The notes under the pieces were generated by a model that was not told the DNA's origin, ran no database searches, and saw only the letters and a list, made by a program, of their open reading frames with translations. A DNA stretch of 64,000 bases from JAJPKK01 sp963824905 (GTDB lineage: Bacteria > Pseudomonadota > Alphaproteobacteria > Rhizobiales > Xanthobacteraceae), in assembly GCA_963824905.1 (NCBI GenBank), contig CAWGRH010000014.1:434001-498000 (forward strand). Direction: 5' to 3'. Below, piece by piece: positions 59,097 through 64,000 of the stretch (the first letter of the stretch is position 1; every line of letters starts with the position of its first letter). The position numbers and the translations under genes were made by a program.

Positions 59097-60584
59097 ATGG
59101 ACACGATGATGCAGACGGCACGAAACGGGCAGGGCCATATCGACAGCTTGAAGGACGGCCGCGACGTCTCGATCGAGGGCGCGCATGTCGCGGACGTGAC
59201 GACCCACCCTGCCTTCCGCAACGCGGTGCGCTCGGCCGCCCGGCTCTACGACTTCCAGGCCGAGCCCGCGCATATCGAGGCGATGACCTTCGTGAGCCCC
59301 GACCACGGGTTGCGGGTCAGCCGGTGCTGGCAGCTGCCGAAGAGCTATGCGGAGCTCGTCGAGCGGCGGCGGGCGTTGGAGGCCTGGGCTGGGCTGCATT
59401 ACGGCTTCATGGGCCGTTCGCCCGACCACGTCGCCTCCTGCATCGGCGGCATGTACATGGGTCTCGACCTGTTCGAGGCCTATGACCGCAAGCGCGCCGC
59501 CGCGGTCCACGATTACTACCGTTTCGCCCGCGACAACGACCTCTTTCTCACCTACGTCATCATCAACCCCCAGGCCGACCGCTCCAAGGCGGCGCATGCC
59601 CAGGCCGACCCGTTCCTCGCCGCCGGGGTGGTCGACGAGGACGCGGAAGGTCTCACCATCCGCGGCGGCAAGATGCTCGGCACCTCCGGCATCATGGCGA
59701 ACGAGGTGTTCGTCACCTGCATCCAGCCGCTCTCCCCTGGTGACGAGAAGCAGGCGGTGTCGTTCGCGGTGCCGATGAACGCCAAGGGGCTGCGGGTGCT
59801 GTCGCGCAAGTCCTACGAGCAGCACGCGGTGTCGGAGTTCGACAATCCGCTGTCGTACCGGTTCGACGAGAACGACGCGGTGCTCTTCTTCGACGACGTC
59901 AAGGTGCCGTGGGAGCGGGTGTTCGTGAATCAGGACATCGGCATGACGCTCCAGCAGTTTCACGGCACGCCGGCCCACGTCTACCAGAACTACCAGTGTC
60001 AGATCCGGCTGCTGGTTAAGATGCGCTTCCTCGCCGGGATCGCCCACCGCACCGCCGAGGCGAACGGCATCGTCGGCTTTCCACAGGTGCGCGAGACGCT
60101 GGGCCAGATCGCCGCCGAGGTCGGCCTCGTCGACGGCCTTCTCCACGGCATGGAGGCGAAGGGCCGCCAGGCCGGCGCCTATTACGTGCCCGACCGGCAT
60201 CTCCTCTACACGGCGCAGACGCTCACCCAGGCGCTCTATCCGAAGGTGATCACCACGATCCGCGAGCTTGCCGGCGGCGGCGTCATCATGGTGCCTTCGA
60301 GCATCGCTGACTTCGACGATCCCGCGCTCGCCGCGGTCATCGACAAGACCCAGAAGTCGCCGGTGTTCAGCCCGCAGGAGCGGGTGAAGTTCTTCAAGCT
60401 CGCCTGGGACGCGCTCGGCTCCGAATTTGCCTCGCGCCACGTGCAATACGAGATGTTCTACGCCGGCGCCTCGTTCGTGACGCGCGGCCACGCCTACCGC
60501 ACGTTTGATTGGGCGACGTGCAAGGGCATGGTCGACGAACTGATGGGGAGTTATCCGACGCCCACGGGGCCGAAGGCGACGTAG
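59097..60584 (+). CDS. HpaB-family FADH2-dependent monooxygenase (4-hydroxyphenylacetate 3-hydroxylase type)
   Basis: Flavin-dependent hydroxylase of 495 residues resembling the HpaB oxygenase component. Family blocks are THPAFRNAVRSAARLYDF near residue 37, LTYVIINPQADRSKAAH near 150, GGKMLGTSGIMANEVFV near 193, DDVKVPWERVFV near 264 and PSSIADFDDPALAAVID near 400. Reduced flavin must come from a separate reductase, none of which is adjacent. It could also be a related 4-hydroxybutyryl-CoA dehydratase-type enzyme, but iron-sulfur Cys clusters are not evident. The ATG at 59097 is uncertain; ATGs follow at 59106 and 59109. Confidence 0.86.
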   Translation: MDTMMQTARNGQGHIDSLKDGRDVSIEGAHVADVTTHPAFRNAVRSAARLYDFQAEPAHIEAMTFVSPDHGLRVSRCWQLPKSYAELVERRRALEAWAGLHYGFMGRSPDHVASCIGGMYMGLDLFEAYDRKRAAAVHDYYRFARDNDLFLTYVIINPQADRSKAAHAQADPFLAAGVVDEDAEGLTIRGGKMLGTSGIMANEVFVTCIQPLSPGDEKQAVSFAVPMNAKGLRVLSRKSYEQHAVSEFDNPLSYRFDENDAVLFFDDVKVPWERVFVNQDIGMTLQQFHGTPAHVYQNYQCQIRLLVKMRFLAGIAHRTAEANGIVGFPQVRETLGQIAAEVGLVDGLLHGMEAKGRQAGAYYVPDRHLLYTAQTLTQALYPKVITTIRELAGGGVIMVPSSIADFDDPALAAVIDKTQKSPVFSPQERVKFFKLAWDALGSEFASRHVQYEMFYAGASFVTRGHAYRTFDWATCKGMVDELMGSYPTPTGPKAT

Positions 60585-60606
60585 GGGTAGGGTTCGTTAC
60601 GCCTCC

Positions 60607-60739
60607 GCTGTCATCGCCCGGCTTGACCGGGCGATCCAGTAACCACCGGACTCCAGGGGGGTCGAAGTCTCAGAAACATCGATGGCACGGGGGTTACTGG
60701 ATTGCCCGGTCAAGCCAGGTCAAGCCGGGCAACGACAGT
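60607..60739. repeat. Hairpin repeat, family D copy 2
   Basis: Inverted repeat with arms TGTCATCGCCCGGCTTGACC and GGTCAAGCCGGGCAACGACA, enclosing GATCCAGTAACC and GGTTACTGGAT arms. It lies between the HpaB-type gene and the convergent epmB-like gene. Part of the right arm (GTCAAGCC) is duplicated. Confidence 0.85.
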
Positions 60740-60759
60740 GTGAATGGGGTCAGCGATTC

Positions 60760-61779
60760 TCACGGATACTTGTGCGTCTTCCCATCAATCCCGCGCACCT
60801 CGCCCTCGACGAGATACGCCGGCCCGACCGGCACCTTTCCCGCGCCGCCGGGAATGTCGAGCATGTAGGTCGGCTGGCAGAGGCCGGAGATGCGGCCGCG
60901 CAATTGGCGCATCAGCTCCTGGCCTTCGGCGAGCGAAGTGCGCAGATGCGCGGTGCCCGGCGCGAGGTCGGCGTGGTGGAGGTAGTACGGCTTCACGCGG
61001 GCTGCGACGAAGGCGCGCATCAACTCGGCGAGCACATCGGCGTCATCGTTGACGCCTTTGAGCAGCACCGACTGGCTCAGCATCGGAATGCCGGCGTCGA
61101 CGATCCGCGCGCAGGCCGCGTGCGCCGCAGGCGTCAGCTCGCGGGGATGGTTGGCGTGGAGCACCACGTAAGCCGCGCGGCCCCAGCTCTTGATCGCCGC
61201 GATGAGCTCCGCGGTGATGCGCTCCGGAGCGACTGCGGGAACGCGGGTGTGGATGCGCAGCACCTTGACGTGGTCGATCGCGGCGAGCGCGGCGACGACG
61301 TCGCGCAGCCGCGACGGCGGCAGCACCAGGGGGTCACCGCCGGTGAGGATCACCTCCCAAACTTCGGGGTGCGCGCGGATGTAGTCGTAGGCCGCCTGGC
61401 GCTGCCGCCCGGTGAGGCCGGGCCGGCCCTTCGGTCCGACCATCTCGCGGCGGAAACAGAAGCGGCAATAGACCGGGCAGGTGTAGACGAGCTTCAGGAG
61501 CACCCGGTCGGGATAGCGATGCACGATCCCTTCGACGGGGCTATGGGCGTCATCGCCGATCGGATCGGCGCGTTCCGAAGGATGCCGTGCGAGCTCCGCA
61601 GAATCGGGAATGAACTGGCGTGCGATCGGGTCGTTCGGATCGCTTTTGTCGATCAGCGCGGCGATCGCCGGCGTCACCGCGACGGCATAGCGAGCCGCGA
61701 CCGGTTCGAGGGCGGCGGCGCGGGCCGCGTCCACGAGGCCCGCCGCCTCGAGCTCCGCAATGGTGCGAAAGGTCGTCAT
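60760..61779 (-). CDS. epmB: EF-P lysine 2,3-aminomutase (EpmB/KamA-like radical SAM)
   Basis: Radical-SAM enzyme that turns alpha-lysine into beta-lysine for EF-P modification, 339 residues. The [4Fe-4S] motif CPVYCRFCFR near residue 105 is a CxxxCxxC. The PLP and aminomutase region follows, with VILTGGDPLVLPPSRL near 155 and HTRVPAVAPERIT. Its start overlaps the epmA stop by four bases (ATGA), so the two are cotranslated. epmA and the divergent efp next door strongly support the EF-P role rather than a catabolic lysine aminomutase. Confidence 0.92.
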   Translation of the reverse strand: MTTFRTIAELEAAGLVDAARAAALEPVAARYAVAVTPAIAALIDKSDPNDPIARQFIPDSAELARHPSERADPIGDDAHSPVEGIVHRYPDRVLLKLVYTCPVYCRFCFRREMVGPKGRPGLTGRQRQAAYDYIRAHPEVWEVILTGGDPLVLPPSRLRDVVAALAAIDHVKVLRIHTRVPAVAPERITAELIAAIKSWGRAAYVVLHANHPRELTPAAHAACARIVDAGIPMLSQSVLLKGVNDDADVLAELMRAFVAARVKPYYLHHADLAPGTAHLRTSLAEGQELMRQLRGRISGLCQPTYMLDIPGGAGKVPVGPAYLVEGEVRGIDGKTHKYP

Positions 61780-62834
61780 CGCCCGTCTTCTTGCGCCGGG
61801 TCCGGCAGTGGTGTCCAGATCACCTGGTCGATGCGCGAGGCGCCGGTCGCGAGCATCACCAGGCGGTCGAAGCCGAGCGCGCAGCCGGAAGCTGGCGGCA
61901 TCAGCGCGAGCGCGACAAGGAAATCCTCATCGATGGGATAGCGCTCGCCGTAGAGCCGCTGCTTCTTCGCCATCTCCGCTTCGAGCCGCCGCCGCTGCTC
62001 CACCGGGTCGGTGAGCTCGCCGAAGCCGTTGGCCACCTCGACCCCGCACACGAAGAGCTCGAATCGTTCTGCGACCGCCGGCTCGCCCGGCTTTGCGCGA
62101 GCAAGCGCCGCCTCGACGCGCGGATATTCCATCAGGATGGTGGCGCGGCCGTTGCCGAGCTGCGGCTCGATCCGCTCGACCAGTATGCGGCTGAAGATAT
62201 CGCTCCAGCTGTCGTCATTCGCGAGCTTGATCCTCGCGGCACGGGCCTGCAAGGCAAGCGCCTCGCGGTCCGGCTCGCCACCGGGCAGCGTCGCCATGAG
62301 GTCGATGCCGGCGTGACGGGCAAACGCCGTGGCGACGGTCAGGTACTCCGGCTCCGCAAGCGGATCGGCACGGCGGCCTCGGAACGTCATCTCTCGGACC
62401 CCCGCGACTTTCGCGGCCACGGCGAGGAAAGCGACGCAGTCGGCCATCACGACCTCATAGGGTTCGTCGGCGCGATACCATTCGAGCATGGTGAATTCGG
62501 GATGGTGCAGCGCGCCGCGCTCGCGGTTGCGAAAAACCCGGGCGAACTCGAAGATGCGTTGCTCGCCGGCGGCAAGAAGCTTCTTGCAGGCAAACTCCGG
62601 GGAGGTGTGGAGGTAGAGCGGCATCGCCGTGCGGTCCGGCGCGACGAGCTCGGTTGCGAAGGCGTGAAGATGCGCTTCGTTTCCTGGCGAGCGCTGCAGG
62701 ATCGCGGTCTCGACCTCGACGAAGTCTCGGGCCGCAAGGTATTCGCGCAGCGCCGCGAGAATGTGCCGGCGCGCCCGCAGGAACGGCTGCCGGTCAGCAT
62801 GGACGTCGGGCGTCCACCATGGCGAGGCTCGCAT
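61776..62834 (-). CDS. epmA: EF-P--(R)-beta-lysine ligase EpmA
   Basis: A class II lysyl-tRNA-synthetase paralogue without anticodon-binding domain, which attaches beta-lysine to elongation factor P. The 352 residues include FVEVETAILQRSPGNEAHLHAF near residue 40, LHTSPEFACKKLLAAGEQRIFEFARVFRNRERG near 70-105, FTMLEWYRADEPY and motif 3 GCALGFDRLVML near 328. The ATG at 62834 fits the family; the open frame continuing upstream crosses the divergent gap and looks non-coding. It is divergently oriented to efp. Confidence 0.94.
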   Translation of the reverse strand: MRASPWWTPDVHADRQPFLRARRHILAALREYLAARDFVEVETAILQRSPGNEAHLHAFATELVAPDRTAMPLYLHTSPEFACKKLLAAGEQRIFEFARVFRNRERGALHHPEFTMLEWYRADEPYEVVMADCVAFLAVAAKVAGVREMTFRGRRADPLAEPEYLTVATAFARHAGIDLMATLPGGEPDREALALQARAARIKLANDDSWSDIFSRILVERIEPQLGNGRATILMEYPRVEAALARAKPGEPAVAERFELFVCGVEVANGFGELTDPVEQRRRLEAEMAKKQRLYGERYPIDEDFLVALALMPPASGCALGFDRLVMLATGASRIDQVIWTPLPDPAQEDGR

Positions 62835-62993
62835 CGCGTGCCCTAGCCCGAACGGGGGCGCCGGACCCGGCGGGCTACCGCATCGCCAAAAAGGCTGGCG
62901 CGGCGGCCCAAGATCAGTATGTTGCGGGCCAAGATTCCGGCCCGGGCTGCGCAAGCGGCGGCCCGGCCATTGACCGACCGAGGGATTTTGCCT

Positions 62994-63560
62994 GTGAAAG
63001 TCATCGCCAGCTCGCTCCGCAAGGGCAACATCGTCGATCTCGACGGCAGGCTCTACGTCATTCTGACGGCGGAAAACATCCATCCCGGCAAGGGCACGCC
63101 GGTGACCCAGATCGACATGCGCCGGATCAGCGACGGAGTGAAGTCCTCGCAGCGCTACAAGACCACCGATCAGGTCGAGCGTGCCCATGTCGAGGACCGC
63201 GAGTATCAGTACCTCTATCAGGACGCCGACGGCTACCACTTCATGCACATGGAAAGCTACGACCAGATCCAGGTCGGCGAGGGCGTCATCGGCGACCAGG
63301 CGGCCTATCTTCAGCCGGAGATGAAGGTGCGCCTCTCCGTACACGAAGGGAACACGGTTGCGATCGAGCTGCCCCAGCGGGTGACGCTCGAAGTCGTGGA
63401 GACCGAGCCGGTCACCAAAGGCCAGACCGCTTCCTCCTCCTACAAGCCTGCCATGCTCTCCAACGGCCTGCGCACCACGGTGCCCCCCCACGTCGTCGCC
63501 GGCACCAGGATCGTGGTGTCGACCGCCGACGGGACTTACGTCGAGCGCGCGAAGGACTGA
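62994..63560 (+). CDS. efp: Translation elongation factor P
   Basis: EF-P relieves ribosome stalling at polyproline stretches. The 188 residues carry the KOW-like domain I with the modified lysine in ENIHPGKGTPV (Lys33), followed by RYKTTDQVERAHVEDREYQYLY, two OB-fold domains and the closing GTRIVVSTADGTYVERAKD. The GTG at 62994 has AGGGA about nine bases upstream and matches the usual N-terminus; ATG 62919 is less likely. The lysine and the adjacent epmA-epmB genes indicate beta-lysylation. Confidence 0.96.
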   Translation: MKVIASSLRKGNIVDLDGRLYVILTAENIHPGKGTPVTQIDMRRISDGVKSSQRYKTTDQVERAHVEDREYQYLYQDADGYHFMHMESYDQIQVGEGVIGDQAAYLQPEMKVRLSVHEGNTVAIELPQRVTLEVVETEPVTKGQTASSSYKPAMLSNGLRTTVPPHVVAGTRIVVSTADGTYVERAKD

Positions 63561-63698
63561 GGGCGTCCCCGGAGTAGCGGCCGGCGTGCCGGAGTTTCCT
63601 TTGCGGCGCCCGGCCGCCGTTTTCACAAAATCGTCGCGGACGCCCGATTACATCGAGAAAGCAGGCGCTTCGAACCTGCAGGCGATCGGGAGGCGACA

Positions 63699-64000
63699 AT
63701 GATGCGCATGCTGGCCCTGGCATTTTCGCCGCGCTTCATCCTCTACACGCTGGCCGTCCTGTTCACCGCGGCACTGCTGCTCGTCTTGGCCGCGGTACCC
63801 TCGTGGGTCCATCTCATCGCCCCGCCGCTGCTGGTGTTCGGCTTCTTCGCTATCCTCGGTACTTACGACCTGCTGCAGACCCGCCATTCGGTGCTGCGCA
63901 ACTATCCGATATCGGCCCATCTGCGCTTCCTCCTGGAGCACATGCGGCCGGAGATGCGGCAGTACTTCTTCGAGGACGAGAAGTCGGGCATGCCGTTCTC
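63699..64000 (+). CDS. FMN-binding glutamate synthase family protein, N-terminal part (cut by window end)
   Basis: Open frame from ATG 63699, preceded by GGGAGG, running off the window. The N-terminus has two hydrophobic segments (ILYTLAVLFTAALLLVLAAV and LIAPPLLVFGFFAILG), then YDLLQTRHSVLRNYPISAHLRF and FLLEHMRPEMRQYFFEDE, the typical start of the membrane-anchored glutamate-synthase-like FMN proteins of unknown physiological substrate. The FMN domain lies beyond the window. Confidence 0.88.
   Translation, partial: MMRMLALAFSPRFILYTLAVLFTAALLLVLAAVPSWVHLIAPPLLVFGFFAILGTYDLLQTRHSVLRNYPISAHLRFLLEHMRPEMRQYFFEDEKSGMPF

Noticed and set aside
62654..63577. An alternative frame across the epmA-efp gap (starting around 62819 with MARLASRAL)
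   Set aside because: It overlaps efp almost entirely in another frame, and efp is unmistakable.

Overview
The window is a GC-rich chromosomal segment from an alphaproteobacterium, most likely of the order Rhizobiales near Bradyrhizobiaceae/Xanthobacteraceae. Supporting signs are the rsmG-parA-parB cluster with a parS site, the holA-lptE-leuS cluster, a 1,625-residue NAD-dependent glutamate dehydrogenase, several Bug-type solute receptors, and the intergenic hairpin repeats common in that group. parABS places it close to the replication origin. The species cannot be fixed from sequence alone.

Layout. 1-2.9 kb: intergenic repeats, rsmG (with parS inside its coding region), parA, parB. 3-7.6 kb: secreted amidase, a two-subunit thiamine-diphosphate decarboxylase with a Bug receptor, and a secreted CAP-domain protein. 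7.7-14.6 kb, mostly minus strand: glutathione transferase, Trm112-like protein, Lon-N protein, thioredoxin-TPR co-chaperone, Ala-tRNAPro deacylase, tRNA-Gly(GCC), a broken gamma-glutamyltranspeptidase and an AhpD-like protein. 14.7-19.6 kb: NAD-glutamate dehydrogenase. 19.6-33.1 kb: a housekeeping block with an HtrA protease, ABC receptor, purH, L,D-transpeptidase, orphan response regulator, cyclic-nucleotide-binding protein, Bug receptor, diheme cytochrome c, xthA, lolA, ftsK and an aminotransferase.

33.2-39.2 kb is an accessory island of visibly lower GC. It encodes a small ribbon-helix-helix-like protein; a three-domain fusion (DEDD exonuclease, DUF429, phage-like dNMP kinase) whose end overlaps the start of a short adenylosuccinate-synthetase paralogue with the PurZ-like Asp-to-Ser change; an opposing pair made of an RlmJ-like protein and a membrane-anchored dCTP-deaminase/dUTPase-fold protein; and two small unknown proteins. 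This is the best candidate for an undescribed nucleotide-based system, such as deoxypurine modification or anti-phage nucleotide metabolism. No integrase, transposase or flanking tRNA was found.

39.2-48.2 kb: rlmJ, two tandem PII genes without amtB, tesB, a UbiH-type hydroxylase, copC-copD, and a small catabolic group (LigI-like amidohydrolase, Bug receptor, nitrilase). 48.3-52.6 kb: holA-lptE-leuS. 52.8-58.9 kb: PLP-homeostasis protein, a frameshifted haloacetate dehalogenase-like gene, a secreted unknown and a class A penicillin-binding protein. 59-64 kb: HpaB-type monooxygenase, the EF-P module (epmB, epmA, efp) and the start of an FMN-binding glutamate-synthase-like gene cut by the window end.

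At least six single-base reading-frame breaks occur in otherwise intact genes (rsmG 5' end, ggt twice, purH, the dCTP-deaminase-like gene, the dehalogenase-like gene). Some lie in homopolymers and two lie in core genes, so sequence error is more likely than decay for most. Coordinates for these genes give the reconstructed span.
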